Numbered from the stretch's first letter, positions 42,950-52,035 are shown. The stretch is DNA of 64,000 bases from Psychrobacter sp. UBA3962 (GCF_002385225.1 NZ_DGDC01000020.1:32112-96111); one strand, 5' to 3'. Numbers and translations: made by a program. The notes: a model not told the origin generated them from the letters alone.

Positions 42950-43957
42950 ATGATGCTAAATGCTACTGAGTTTCTGACCCCTAATGCCATTAATGTGGAT
43001 GCGGTTGATGAAACCAACGCAAAAGTCACGCTCGAGCCGTTAGAACGCGGCTTTGGGCATACCTTAGGTAATGCCCTTCGTCGCATTCTTTTATCTTCGT
43101 TACCTGGTGCAGCGGTAATTGAAGCAGAAATTGAAGGGGTAGATCACGAATATTCAACCCTTGAAGGTCTGCAAGAAGACGTTTTAGATTTATTGTTAAA
43201 TCTAAAAGGTCTTGCAATTACTATGCACGATCAAAATGAAGTGTTTTTAACGCTAGACAAAAAAGGTCCAGGCATTATCACTGCGGCGGATATCGAACTG
43301 CCACATAACGTTGATATTGTTAACCCTGACTTGGTTCTAGGTACGCTAGGTGACCGTGGTCATCTAAAAATGCGCTTACGTGTGGTTATGGGCCGTGGTT
43401 ATGAGCCTGCTAACCTTCGCCGTGAAGATGGTGATACGAAGGCCATTGGTCGCTTGAAATTGGATGCTAGCTTTAGCCCAGTTTCACGTGTGGCTTACCA
43501 AGTTGAAAACGCTCGTGTTGAACAGCGTACGGATTTAGACCGTCTAATCATTGAATTAGAAACCAATGGTACGATCGATCCTGAAGAAGCAATTCGCAAA
43601 GCAGCAACTATTTTGCAGCAACAAATCTCTATTTTTGTAGATTTAGAAGCAGAAGAAGCGCCAGAGCCTGTGAAAGAGAAAGAAGAGGTTGATCCTGTGC
43701 TATTACGCCCAGTAGATGACCTTGAACTAACGGTTCGCTCAGCCAACTGTTTAAAAGCTGAAAACATTTACTATATCGGCGATTTGGTTCAGCGTTCAGA
43801 AACTGAACTGCTTAAAACACCAAACCTTGGTAAGAAATCATTAACCGAAATTAAAGACGTATTAGCGTCTAAAGGTCTTGAACTGGATATGCGCCTAGAA
43901 AACTGGCCGCCAGCGGATCTACGTGTTGATGACCGTTTTTCTTACCGTAGCCGTTAA
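42950..43957 (+). CDS. rpoA: DNA-directed RNA polymerase subunit alpha
   Basis: The alpha subunit dimerises to start RNA polymerase assembly, and its C-terminal domain contacts UP elements and activators. The N-terminal domain shows TLEPLERGFGHTLGNALRRI and LPGAAVIEAEIEGVDHEYS. After a linker at about 236-250, the C-terminal domain has LELTVRSANCLKAENI and LLKTPNLGKKSLTEIKDVL. The 335 residues are slightly more than the 329 of E. coli. GAGGTGA precedes ATG 42950; ATG 42953 is a possible alternative. Confidence 0.98.
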   Translation: MMLNATEFLTPNAINVDAVDETNAKVTLEPLERGFGHTLGNALRRILLSSLPGAAVIEAEIEGVDHEYSTLEGLQEDVLDLLLNLKGLAITMHDQNEVFLTLDKKGPGIITAADIELPHNVDIVNPDLVLGTLGDRGHLKMRLRVVMGRGYEPANLRREDGDTKAIGRLKLDASFSPVSRVAYQVENARVEQRTDLDRLIIELETNGTIDPEEAIRKAATILQQQISIFVDLEAEEAPEPVKEKEEVDPVLLRPVDDLELTVRSANCLKAENIYYIGDLVQRSETELLKTPNLGKKSLTEIKDVLASKGLELDMRLENWPPADLRVDDRFSYRSR

Positions 43958-43977
43958 ACTATTAAGGATATTTGACC

Positions 43978-44337
43978 ATGCGACATCGTAAGAGTGGAGT
44001 TAAGCTGGGTCGCACCGGCAGCCATCGTAAGGCAATGTTCCAGAACATGACAAACTCTCTGTTTGAGCATGAACTGATCAAAACAACATTACCTAAAGCT
44101 AAAGAGCTTCGCCGTGTAGCTGAGCCTTTAATTACTTTGGCAAAAGAAGATTCAGTTGCTAACCGCCGTTTAGCATTCAGCCGTATGCGTAACAAAGATA
44201 TGGTTGGTAAGTTATTTGGTACACTAGCACCACGTTATCAAGCGCGCCCAGGTGGATACATCCGTATCATCAAATGTGGCAACCGTGATGGTGACAATGC
44301 ACCAATGGCCTATGTTGAACTAGTAGACCGTGACTAA
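43978..44337 (+). CDS. rplQ: 50S ribosomal protein L17
   Basis: L17 sits near the tunnel exit. The start is ATG 43978 (RHRKSGVKLGRTGSHRKAMF) behind AAGGAT; a TTG two codons upstream is rejected. The 119 residues are a little shorter than the 127 of E. coli at the C-terminus, ending MAYVELVDRD. It closes the alpha section and is followed by a large terminator-like hairpin. Confidence 0.98.
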   Translation: MRHRKSGVKLGRTGSHRKAMFQNMTNSLFEHELIKTTLPKAKELRRVAEPLITLAKEDSVANRRLAFSRMRNKDMVGKLFGTLAPRYQARPGGYIRIIKCGNRDGDNAPMAYVELVDRD

Positions 44338-44379
44338 TTTTTATTAGTTATTTTACTGAACCTAGTATCAGTATTAAGA

Positions 44380-44438
44380 AACCTCAGTAGCGGTATAAAT
44401 TTTGTATTTCATGATTTATACAGTTGCTGAGGTTTTCT
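44380..44438 (+). terminator. Terminator of the ribosomal-protein cluster
   Basis: AACCTCAG (44380-44387) pairs with CTGAGGTT (44427-44434), and inside it TATAAAT (44394) pairs with ATTTATA (44414). The T-rich TTCTT follows. It lies about 40 bases after the rplQ stop. Confidence 0.75.
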
Positions 44439-44477
44439 TATGTCTACTTTAAATGCTCGTGGCCTCGGTAGAAAATT

Positions 44478-44510
44478 AAATGGCGGATTAATTAAATTAA
44501 TCCGCCATTT
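44478..44510. terminator. Near-palindromic hairpin downstream of the YciO-type gene
   Basis: AAATGGCGGATTAAT (44478-44492) pairs perfectly with ATTAATCCGCCATTT (44496-44510) over three bases. On the minus strand it is followed by T-rich sequence, so it probably terminates the leftward gene starting at 45197. Confidence 0.65.
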
Positions 44511-44573
44511 ATATTGGGTTGAATTTAGCTATTTAAGCTATGTATTAGGTTTATATAGCGAGGCTCTAGATAT

Positions 44574-45197
44574 CTATGGATCAATCAACTGACTTGCATC
44601 ACCAGCCCCTTGACGGATCAGTTCTGGTGGGAAGGTGGTCATATCGACAATGGTGGTTAGCTTGGTAGTCAATATCCCTGCATTAATCATGATGTCAATA
44701 TTATTACCCAGCTTATCTTCGATATCAAAAGGGTCATCTAGAGCCAATGGCATGTCAGGTAGGATTAAAGAGCTGGTTAAGATGGGCTCACCCATGCCTT
44801 CAAGTATCATTTGAGAGATGGGGTTAGAGGGCACTCTAATACCTATGGTCTTTTTCTTTGGATGAGATAGCTTTTTGGGCACATCTTTTGTGGCATCTAA
44901 GATAAAAGTTATGGGAGCTGGAGTGGCTGCTTTTAAAAGCTTGAACTGTTGGTTGTCCACTGTGGCATAAGTGGCGATCTCGCTTAAGTCGCGGCATAAA
45001 AGGGTGAACTGATGCTTATCATCAAGTTGTCTTATCAGTCTTAGCTTCTCAATGGCGTTCTTGGAGCCGATTTTACAGCCAAAGGCATAACTGGTGTCAG
45101 TGGGATAAACAATGAGCTGGTCGTGATTTAAAGCGTCTACAACCTGGCTAATTAGTCTGGGCTGTGGGTTTTCTGGATGAATATATAAAGTTTGCAT
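44574..45197 (-). CDS. YciO-type Sua5/YrdC-family protein
   Basis: The fold is that of the YrdC/Sua5 proteins, which form threonylcarbamoyl-adenylate for tRNA t6A. The features QLIVYPTDTSYAFGCKIG, the FTLLCRDLSEIATYA segment and the C-terminal PPELIRQGAGD place it with the YciO subfamily, whose exact role is less clear. The 207 residues match YciO (206). GGGAGG gives a strong ribosome site before ATG 45197. Whether it makes t6A or has another RNA-related job cannot be told from sequence alone. Confidence 0.87.
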   Translation of the reverse strand: MQTLYIHPENPQPRLISQVVDALNHDQLIVYPTDTSYAFGCKIGSKNAIEKLRLIRQLDDKHQFTLLCRDLSEIATYATVDNQQFKLLKAATPAPITFILDATKDVPKKLSHPKKKTIGIRVPSNPISQMILEGMGEPILTSSLILPDMPLALDDPFDIEDKLGNNIDIMINAGILTTKLTTIVDMTTFPPELIRQGAGDASQLIDP

Positions 45198-45352
45198 AAG
45201 ATGCCTCCCTGTTTTTACTTTTATTAATGCTTTATCAATATTCTAGAAGCGGTTTTATTATTAGATAGTTTCTATTATTAATTAGTATTAGTGGGTCTCA
45301 ACACCCGTTAGTAGCTGCAAGCAACTGTGTTATCACATGGTTTTCTATCGTT

Positions 45353-46072
45353 CTAACTGTCTATAGTATCATGACACACAAAAGCTAAAACTGTTAACAG
45401 CGTTTTTGCATCAGTGGGTAAGTTTTGTGGTGCATCGATATAGAATTTGGCTTGATTGTAAACGTCTTGCTCAAAAGTGCTTTGACTGGTGTCAAAGTCA
45501 GCATGTAAGTTATCTTGAGAAACTCTGAAGTTTCTGCCACACATCAGGCTCAATAAGCATTCAATAGCCTGAGGCTTTATTTCAACTTGTTCAAAAGCTT
45601 GCTGTTGAGCCTCTGTACGCCCATCAGGAGCATACCAGTAGCCAAAGTCAGGTAGGGTACGGCGATGCTTACCTGCCAAGCTCCAGTGACTTATTTCATG
45701 CAAAGCACTTTGAAAAAAGCCATGCGCAAATTCAATACGGGCCGGAGCAGTTTCAGTAGCTGGAAAGTATTCAGGTTCACTTTCTCCGCGTACCAACCTA
45801 ACATTTTTGGCTGTAAACAAAGTATTGAATAAGTCTATTAGCCAATCCACTTGAAGGGCCTCTATAGATTCAGCAGAGGAGGGTATTGACTGATTAGGGT
45901 CATTAGGGGTGAGCTGTTGTAACTGCTGCCATTGTTGTCTAAACGCCTGCAAATCAAGAGAAGTAGAACGGGAGTCAGGGGAGTTAGGTAGAGACAGAGG
46001 CGCCACAACTTGATGGGTTAGATGATGCGCCAGCTTAAAGAGGGGCAACTTAGAAAAATAAATAACAGACAT
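45353..46072 (-). CDS. epmC: Elongation factor P hydroxylase EpmC (YfcM)
   Basis: EpmC hydroxylates the beta-lysylated lysine of elongation factor P, the last step of that modification. The metal motif HEISH lies in FAHGFFQSALHEISHWSLAG, followed by RRTLPDFGYWYAPDGRTE and EVKPQAIECLLS, all closely matching E. coli YfcM as remembered. The product has 239 residues against 182. The extra ~55 residues are an N-terminal Gln/Leu/Pro-rich region, possibly a linker or an over-called start. EpmA, EpmB and EF-P are not in the window. Confidence 0.9.
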   Translation of the reverse strand: MSVIYFSKLPLFKLAHHLTHQVVAPLSLPNSPDSRSTSLDLQAFRQQWQQLQQLTPNDPNQSIPSSAESIEALQVDWLIDLFNTLFTAKNVRLVRGESEPEYFPATETAPARIEFAHGFFQSALHEISHWSLAGKHRRTLPDFGYWYAPDGRTEAQQQAFEQVEIKPQAIECLLSLMCGRNFRVSQDNLHADFDTSQSTFEQDVYNQAKFYIDAPQNLPTDAKTLLTVLAFVCHDTIDS

Positions 46073-46261
46073 AGAATATGAGATATTCCTAGGTAACTAT
46101 CAGAGAAAAAGGCAGAGGGGTGGTAATTGTGTCCCCAAGCCCTCAGATAAAAGATTAAAGGATATGCCATTCTATCAATTAATTTAATACTGACAACCCT
46201 ATAGTAGTTATCGTCAGTTATTGTCATAAATAAAAAAATGCCCCATGACAGGTACGCTAGG

Positions 46262-46318
46262 TTTGGCAGGGTAAAAGGCGGTTAGGAGTCCTTCAGCTCC
46301 TTTTCGTTAGCTGCCAAA
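46262..46318 (+). promoter_or_regulatory. Hairpin in the yceD leader
   Basis: TTTGGCAG (46262-46269) pairs perfectly with CTGCCAAA (46311-46318). Inside, AGGAG (46284-46288) pairs with CTCCT (46297-46301). The outer stem ends about 30 bases before the yceD start. Role unknown; it may be a leader for the yceD-rpmF message. Confidence 0.45.
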
Positions 46319-46347
46319 TCGATATCAGTTTTAAATGAGAGAGAAGT

Positions 46348-46977
46348 ATGACAAAATACAACCAGGATAATATGTCCACTAACTTGACGGATTCTAAATT
46401 GAGTAACCCTATAACCAATAGCAATACAGAAAAAAGCGCCCAACAGTTACCCAACCATGTTAACTTGGAAAAGTGGGAAGATGCCGGTTATGTATGGTCT
46501 GGTACTATTACACCACGCATGATGAGCAGACTGGTTGATACCGTTCCTGAAGCGTATCAAGACACTCCCATCGAGTTAAGATGTGAGCTGATGAAGCGAG
46601 GTCAGCTGCTTACTTTGTTAATGCAGTTTACTGGCGATATCTGGTTGACCTGTCAGCGTTGTTTGACGCCTATGAGTATCGATATCACGCATGATGCTGA
46701 GCTGATATTGCTACAATATGAGGATCAGCAAGGTTTGGTTGATGAGGCAGATGACTATCTTTTATTAGAAGAGTTGTTAGCCGATCAGCCAGAGAACAAG
46801 AAAGGGGATAGATTACTGCCTTTGAAAAAGTTAGTGGAAGACGAGCTTTTATTAGACATCCCGCTTTCTGCCAAACATGATGATTGTGAAATGGCAGTTG
46901 AGCAAGTGGGTGAAATTATTGAGGAAGAGCCTGAAAATCCATTTGCAGCTTTAGAAGCTTTAAAAGGAAAGTTATAA
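46348..46977 (+). CDS. yceD: DUF177 family protein YceD
   Basis: YceD/DUF177 proteins are encoded next to rpmF in most bacteria and are linked to 23S rRNA accumulation; the biochemical activity is not settled. The 209-residue product has the family core with TGDIWLTCQRCLTPMSIDI, a remnant of the CxxC motif, and an acidic C-terminal half ending in the conserved NPFAALEALKGKL. GAGAGAAG precedes ATG 46348. rpmF lies 270 bases downstream with a separate TATAAT (47066-47071). Confidence 0.92.
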   Translation: MTKYNQDNMSTNLTDSKLSNPITNSNTEKSAQQLPNHVNLEKWEDAGYVWSGTITPRMMSRLVDTVPEAYQDTPIELRCELMKRGQLLTLLMQFTGDIWLTCQRCLTPMSIDITHDAELILLQYEDQQGLVDEADDYLLLEELLADQPENKKGDRLLPLKKLVEDELLLDIPLSAKHDDCEMAVEQVGEIIEEEPENPFAALEALKGKL

Positions 46978-47246
46978 CCGCGCTTTGAATCGGTTTTTAT
47001 AACGATTTATTAGGCGGATTAAACTTGGTAAAGTATTACCCCTTTATTTTATTGTCTAAAGCGAGTATAATCCCTCGTTTATTATTCCCAGATTTTAAAC
47101 CTATTTGATTTTTAATAAGAGTTGCTCTTATTGAGGTCAATAGAGAACTCATTTTGCTAAGTGAGCATATTGTATTTTATGACCAAGTTTATATAAAATA
47201 CAGGGCCCTCATCAATACAGCATATTTTAGAATAGGAGCAAGACCC

Positions 47247-47429
47247 ATGGCTGTTCAAAAAAGTCGTAAAAGCCGCTCACGCCGTGATATGCGTCGTTCA
47301 CACCACCATATGGAAGTTGCTGAGCTAAGCATCGACGCTACTACTGGTGAAAAACATCGTCGTCATCACATGACTAAAGATGGTTTCTACCGTGGCCGTC
47401 AGTTGTTTAAAGCGAGCCAAGAAGACTAA
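47247..47429 (+). CDS. rpmF: 50S ribosomal protein L32
   Basis: L32 is a small 50S protein. The 60-residue product begins AVQKSRKSRSRRDMRRSHHH and ends FYRGRQLFKASQED, matching the family. The zinc cysteines found in some L32 forms are absent. The start ATG 47247 lies behind ATAGGAG. A TTG further upstream would add 31 unrelated residues and is rejected. A strong terminator follows. Confidence 0.97.
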   Translation: MAVQKSRKSRSRRDMRRSHHHMEVAELSIDATTGEKHRRHHMTKDGFYRGRQLFKASQED

Positions 47430-47463
47430 GTTACAATCATTCATAATGATTGTGGTTTAATAC

Positions 47464-47520
47464 AAGAGCTAAGCCTTACTAATGACCTCTATATCATTAG
47501 TGGCGCTTGGCTCTTTTTTT
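47464..47520 (+). terminator. Terminator after rpmF
   Basis: AAGAGCTAAGC pairs with GCTTGGCTCTT with one wobble, and ACTAATGA with TCATTAGT further in. A long T-run follows. fabD starts 31 bases later, so some readthrough or a local fabD promoter is likely. Confidence 0.9.
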
Positions 47521-47551
47521 ATGAGTATGTTTAGGCACAAGAAGGCTGAAA

Positions 47552-48544
47552 ATGTCATTTAAATCGTCGCAAGCAGTTAGAAAACAAGGTCAACCAGATA
47601 AGCCACTTCGTATCGCGGTTGTATTCCCTGGCCAAGGTTCGCAAACTGTAGGTATGCTAAATGAGCTAAGCGAAGAATATCCAATCGTAAAGCAAACTTT
47701 TAGTGAAGCCAGTGAAGCGTTAGGTTTTGATTTATGGGCAGTGTGTCAGGATGAAGAAGAGCTGGCAAAAACTGAAAACACTCAGCCTGCCTTATTAGCT
47801 GCCAGTATAGCTATTTGGCGTATTCTTAAAGAAAATGTACAGTTTGAGCCTTTATATTTTGCAGGTCATTCATTAGGTGAGTACAGTGCTCTTTGTGCCG
47901 CTGGCTGTCTCAAGTTTGCAGATGCCATCAAATTGGTCCATGATCGTGGCCAGTATATGCAGCAAGCTGTGATAGGGGTGGATACCAAAATGGCGGCTGT
48001 CCTTGGATTGGAAAACAGCCAAGTCCTCAGTGTTTGTGAGCAAGTCGAAAGCAACAATGAGGGAGCAATTGTTAGTGCCGCCAATTTCAATAGTCCTGGT
48101 CAAGTAGTGGTGGCAGGTAACACAGAAGGCGTTGACATTTTTAGCCAACATATTCAATGTATGGGTAAGCGAATGGTGCCACTTAAAGTCAGCGTACCCT
48201 CGCATTGTGCCTTAATGCAGCCGGCTACTGATGCCTTGGCTGAAAAACTTGCTCAGTGTGAGTTTCAATTGCCTGAGACTCCTGTGATTCAAAATAGGCA
48301 TGCTGCGCAAGAGAAAACAATAGCTACTATTAAAAAGGCATTGACTGAACAGCTAAGTAATCCTGTACTATGGACGCAGACCATGCAGAAGTTCGCCGAC
48401 AAGCATATCAATATGATTATTGAGTGTGGAGCTGGCACGGTATTGAGTAACTTGGCAAAAAGACAAGAGACCCCCATCATCACCTATCCTACTGATAAGC
48501 CGGAGCGTCTCGCTAAACTATTTGAGAAGTTGAATGAGGAATAG
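47552..48544 (+). CDS. fabD: Malonyl-CoA:ACP transacylase
   Basis: FabD loads malonyl groups onto acyl carrier protein for fatty acid synthesis. The FPGQGSQ motif near residue 25, catalytic Ser107 in GHSLGEYSAL and the active-site histidine region KVSVPSHCALM are clear. The 330 residues exceed the 309 of E. coli because of a ~20-residue polar N-terminal extension. fabG follows after two bases. plsX and fabH, which usually precede fabD next to rpmF, are absent here. Confidence 0.97.
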   Translation: MSFKSSQAVRKQGQPDKPLRIAVVFPGQGSQTVGMLNELSEEYPIVKQTFSEASEALGFDLWAVCQDEEELAKTENTQPALLAASIAIWRILKENVQFEPLYFAGHSLGEYSALCAAGCLKFADAIKLVHDRGQYMQQAVIGVDTKMAAVLGLENSQVLSVCEQVESNNEGAIVSAANFNSPGQVVVAGNTEGVDIFSQHIQCMGKRMVPLKVSVPSHCALMQPATDALAEKLAQCEFQLPETPVIQNRHAAQEKTIATIKKALTEQLSNPVLWTQTMQKFADKHINMIIECGAGTVLSNLAKRQETPIITYPTDKPERLAKLFEKLNEE

Positions 48545-48546
48545 CC

Positions 48547-49275
48547 ATGAGTCGTACAATTACTTTAGTGACGGGAGCCAGTCGTGGTATTGGCAAGGCG
48601 ATTGCCAAACGTTTTGCTAAGCAAGGCCATTTCGTCATTGGAACGGCGACCACCCCTCAAGGGGCACAGTCAATCGATGAGTATCTGCATGATGCAGGAG
48701 GCATTGGTCGTGTTTTGGATGTGACCAATCAAGAGCAGATTGAAAAGCTGTTTGAAGAAATTGAAAGCGTTTATGGCAGTGTCCAGGTCCTAGTAAATAA
48801 TGCCGGTATCTCACAAGATGGCTTATTGATTCGTATGAAAGATGAAGACTGGGATAAGGTGGTAGATACCAACTTAACCGCCATTTATCGCATGAGCAAG
48901 CGTGCTATGAGAGGCATGATGAAGGCTCGCAAAGGTCGTATCATTAATATTACCTCCGTAGTAGCTGAAATGGGGAATGCTGGTCAAGCTAACTATGCGG
49001 CAACCAAAGCAGGGGTAGAAGGCTTCAGCCGTACTTTGGCCCGTGAAATTGGCTCAAGACAAGTAACCGTTAATTGTGTGGCGCCTGGCCTAATTGAGAC
49101 AGACATGACCGATGAGCTAGATGAGCGTTTACTTAACTCTATGCTTGATGCAGTACCAGTAGGACGTTTAGGGCAGCCAGAAGACGTAGCTGCAGCCGTC
49201 TCTTATCTAGCCAGTGATGAGGCCAGCTATGTAACTGGTGCGGTGATCCCTGTTAATGGTGGTATGTACATGTAA
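48547..49275 (+). CDS. fabG: 3-oxoacyl-[ACP] reductase
   Basis: FabG reduces beta-ketoacyl-ACP with NADPH in each elongation cycle. It is a classical short-chain dehydrogenase: the cofactor loop is GASRGIGKA near residue 10, NNAGIS follows, and the catalytic Ser137, Tyr150 and Lys154 are in place. The 242 residues fit (244 in E. coli). GAGGAA precedes ATG 48547. acpP follows after a 276-base gap. Confidence 0.97.
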   Translation: MSRTITLVTGASRGIGKAIAKRFAKQGHFVIGTATTPQGAQSIDEYLHDAGGIGRVLDVTNQEQIEKLFEEIESVYGSVQVLVNNAGISQDGLLIRMKDEDWDKVVDTNLTAIYRMSKRAMRGMMKARKGRIINITSVVAEMGNAGQANYAATKAGVEGFSRTLAREIGSRQVTVNCVAPGLIETDMTDELDERLLNSMLDAVPVGRLGQPEDVAAAVSYLASDEASYVTGAVIPVNGGMYM

Positions 49276-49551
49276 TGGGCTAAATTATTAGAATTAGTCT
49301 ATGGCTTTTGCTATTATACACAGCAGATACAGAAAACAAGTGTACACAGAACCTAAGTTGAATTAAGGTAATGAGCAGGTAAGCCATATCCAATGAATGA
49401 AAATTTTGGTTAATGGCTGTGTCAGAATTAATAAAAGCTAGATTGGGACTGACATTGCCGTGTTTTAGACTTCAATCTAGACTTTAGTTCTACAAAATTG
49501 TTTCAAATTAAACAAAGCGTTTTTAAACTAAAAATAAGGATGGAGATTCCT

Positions 49552-49794
49552 ATGAGCGAAGAAATTGAATTAAAAGTAAAATCGGCAGTTGCTGAGCAAC
49601 TAGACGTTGATATTGATGATATTAATAATGATTCTTCATTCATCAATGACTTAGGCGCTGACTCTTTAGACGTAGTAGAGCTGGTAATGACTTTCGAAAA
49701 TGATTTCGATATCACTATTCCTGACGATGACTCAAATGAGTTAACCACAGTACAAAAAGCGGTAGATTACATCAAGTCAAAACTTGAATCTTAA
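49552..49794 (+). CDS. acpP: Acyl carrier protein
   Basis: AcpP carries growing acyl chains on 4'-phosphopantetheine. The attachment site is Ser38 in the motif GADSLDVVEL. The protein has 80 residues and is strongly acidic, as the family is. The true start is ATG 49552 behind AAGGATGGAG; an upstream in-frame ATG would add 18 unrelated residues. A terminator follows, and fabF is not adjacent. Confidence 0.98.
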   Translation: MSEEIELKVKSAVAEQLDVDIDDINNDSSFINDLGADSLDVVELVMTFENDFDITIPDDDSNELTTVQKAVDYIKSKLES

Positions 49795-49813
49795 GCCTTA
49801 TTTTGATTGCCTT

Positions 49814-49849
49814 AAAAAAGACCATAAATTTATTTATGGTCTTTTTTTT
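49814..49849 (+). terminator. Terminator after acpP
   Basis: AAAAAAGACCATAAAT pairs with ATTTATGGTCTTTTTT over a short loop, with an extended T-run. Confidence 0.93.
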
Positions 49850-50141
49850 ATTTAAGGCTTTATCAGGTAGTGAGAAGGTTTGATAATTTGCAAAGCAATA
49901 AAACTTAACAATTATCTACATTCGTATAGTAATAAATAACCTGGGTAATCAGTATACTTAAAAAGTGGATAACACAACTAACAACTATAAGTAAGTCATG
50001 CATTGAGCTGTTTATTAAGTGGGTTACTAACGTAAACAAAAGACTTGGTACAAAACTTAGTAAAAGTTACTTTGAATAATAATAGTAGATATTAAAATTA
50101 TATGTGGCTTATATATCAACAATAATTTATAGGAGAAATTC
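49850..50141 (+). other. Gene-free AT-rich region upstream of kbp
   Basis: Together with the acpP terminator, this makes a 347-base gene-free stretch. No coding region, strong hairpin or convincing -35/-10 pair was found. It presumably holds the kbp promoter. Confidence 0.5.
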
Positions 50142-50645
50142 ATGGGAATTTTTAGTTTTGCAAAGGATATCGGCGACAAGATTTTTCATCGTGATGATGC
50201 AAAAAAAGAAACAGAATCACAGGCAGATGCCAATAAAGCACCAGCAGCAGGTGAGCCATCAGCGCAGTCAGTTGCTAACCTTTTATTAAAGCGCATTCAA
50301 CAGCAGAATCTTAACATTACTAACCTAAAAGTTAAGTACAATGCGACTACAGATACTGCAGAGATCAGCGGTAATGCTGAAACTCAAGCTGATCGCGAAA
50401 AGGCAATTATCGCCATTGGTAATGTTCAGAACGTAGCAAAAGTTATCGATAATATCGATATTAAACAAGATGCTCCTGAGTCAACTATGTACACTGTAAA
50501 ATCTGGTGATTCTTTATCTAAGATTGCTCAGGAAGTTTATGGCTCAGCCAATGAGTACAACAAGATTTTTGAAGCAAACAAGCCAATGCTTTCTAGCCCA
50601 GATAAAATCTATCCAGGCCAAGTACTTCGTATTCCTAAGCCATAA
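50142..50645 (+). CDS. kbp: BON and LysM domain protein, Kbp (YgaU) type
   Basis: Kbp of E. coli is a cytoplasmic potassium-binding protein. The 167-residue product begins GIFSFAKDIGDKIFHRDD, like E. coli Kbp. It has a BON domain at about 41-108 and a C-terminal LysM domain at 116-166 (YTVKSGDSLSKIAQEVYG, KIFEANKPMLSSPDKIYPGQ). No signal peptide is visible, which fits a cytoplasmic protein despite the LysM domain. A 10-residue polar linker around 20-35 makes it longer than the 149 of E. coli. AGGAGA precedes the start. Confidence 0.93.
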   Translation: MGIFSFAKDIGDKIFHRDDAKKETESQADANKAPAAGEPSAQSVANLLLKRIQQQNLNITNLKVKYNATTDTAEISGNAETQADREKAIIAIGNVQNVAKVIDNIDIKQDAPESTMYTVKSGDSLSKIAQEVYGSANEYNKIFEANKPMLSSPDKIYPGQVLRIPKP

Positions 50646-50700
50646 TTTTTAAGGCAAATCATTTAAAAGTGATAGCACTTAAAAATAGCTAGAATAAAAG

Positions 50701-50733
50701 AGCACCTATCTAATTTGGATAGGTGCTTTTTTT
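50701..50733. terminator. Terminator between kbp and queG
   Basis: AGCACCTATC (50701-50710) pairs perfectly with GATAGGTGCT (50718-50727) over a 7-base loop, followed by T-rich sequence. A-rich flanking on the left allows function for the convergent queG. Confidence 0.92.
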
Positions 50734-50753
50734 AAGCTAATTTTATTGTGGTC

Positions 50754-51914
50754 TTAATTGGCTTTGGCTTGTTGCTCTGTAATCGCCCAACGAATGTGCT
50801 CATCTAACATATCGCCAAGTGTGCCCAATCTCGATTCAAGGGCAGTTATATTGTCAGCAGTGTAAGGAGCATTGCCGATGCCTATGGCTAGGTTACGTAG
50901 GAAATTGACGTAGCCAGTCCGGCGTATGGGGCTGCCCTGAGTTTTATCCAAGAACATTTGTTCTGACCACTGCCATAGTTCAATAAGCAAGCTGTCGTCT
51001 AAGTTATGGCGCGCTAAAAAGTCATCGATGGAGCTAAGCTTGGCATAGCGGTTCCAAGGGCATATCAACTGACAGTCATCACAGCCAAAAACTCGATTGC
51101 CAATCGCCCTTCTATATTTTTCGTCAATAACGCCGTCGTGCTCAATCGTTAAATAGGAGATACAAGCGTCTGCTTTGAGCTTGTAGGGGCCAATGATGGC
51201 CTTAGTAGGGCAGATATCAATACAGGCACTGCAGCTGCCACAGTGAGCAGTTACAGGGCTATCATCTGGCAATGCCAGACTTAAAAACAACTCTCCCAAC
51301 ACAAAAAATGAGCCGGATTGCTTGTTAAGCAATAGGGTATGTTTGCCCGTCCACCCTAATCCTGCAACATCAGCTAAGGGACGTTCAAAAATAGGGGCTG
51401 AATCACTAAAAGGCCGAAACACAAAAGGTTGGTCTGCATTAACATCTAAGTGTTGCCACTGCGGTAGCATAGTTTCAATTTTTTGAGCCAATTGTTTTAG
51501 ACGCGAACGCATGGTTTTATGATAATCACGCCCTCGCGCGTAGCGAGCAATAATGGCATGATTGGGACGATGATCGTCTTCTATACACCGCGGTTTGGGA
51601 GTGGCCTCTAGATAGTCCATGCGTACTGAGATAATGGTGCGCGAGCCTTCTACCAATAGACCAGGATTGGCCCGCTTATCATGGTTTAATTCCATGAAGT
51701 TAAGCTGACCATAATGTCCTGCTGCAAGCCAGTCCCGTAACCCTTGCATTTGCTGCGAGAAAACGGGGTGATTGATACCGATAAAACCACAGTCAGCAAA
51801 CCCTAATGCCAATGCCTGCTCACGTATCCAGTTTTTGACATCTTGAGCATCATTAAAAGGGTTGGGGTTAAGGGATGGAGAAGCGGATGAATCTGGAGGG
51901 GTAGAATCTGGCAT
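50754..51914 (-). CDS. queG: Epoxyqueuosine reductase
   Basis: QueG reduces epoxyqueuosine to queuosine in tRNA, the last step of that modification, using cobalamin and two [4Fe-4S] clusters. The ferredoxin-like cysteines are visible in CGSCSACIDICPTKAI and CDDCQLICPWN. The N-terminal domain has the LGFADCGFIG and YARGRDYHKTMR blocks. The 386 residues fit the family (379 in E. coli). It is divergent from nnr, as in many gammaproteobacteria. Confidence 0.96.
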   Translation of the reverse strand: MPDSTPPDSSASPSLNPNPFNDAQDVKNWIREQALALGFADCGFIGINHPVFSQQMQGLRDWLAAGHYGQLNFMELNHDKRANPGLLVEGSRTIISVRMDYLEATPKPRCIEDDHRPNHAIIARYARGRDYHKTMRSRLKQLAQKIETMLPQWQHLDVNADQPFVFRPFSDSAPIFERPLADVAGLGWTGKHTLLLNKQSGSFFVLGELFLSLALPDDSPVTAHCGSCSACIDICPTKAIIGPYKLKADACISYLTIEHDGVIDEKYRRAIGNRVFGCDDCQLICPWNRYAKLSSIDDFLARHNLDDSLLIELWQWSEQMFLDKTQGSPIRRTGYVNFLRNLAIGIGNAPYTADNITALESRLGTLGDMLDEHIRWAITEQQAKAN

Positions 51915-52035
51915 AGACAGAGGACTCGAAGCTTATATAAAGGAGTATGATAAGCTATTATTAGACAAATATAAAACCTACGCCAAAACCCTCTTCTCTT
52001 GGCTAGGTCCTACTCATAATAGGAGTAATTAACAG

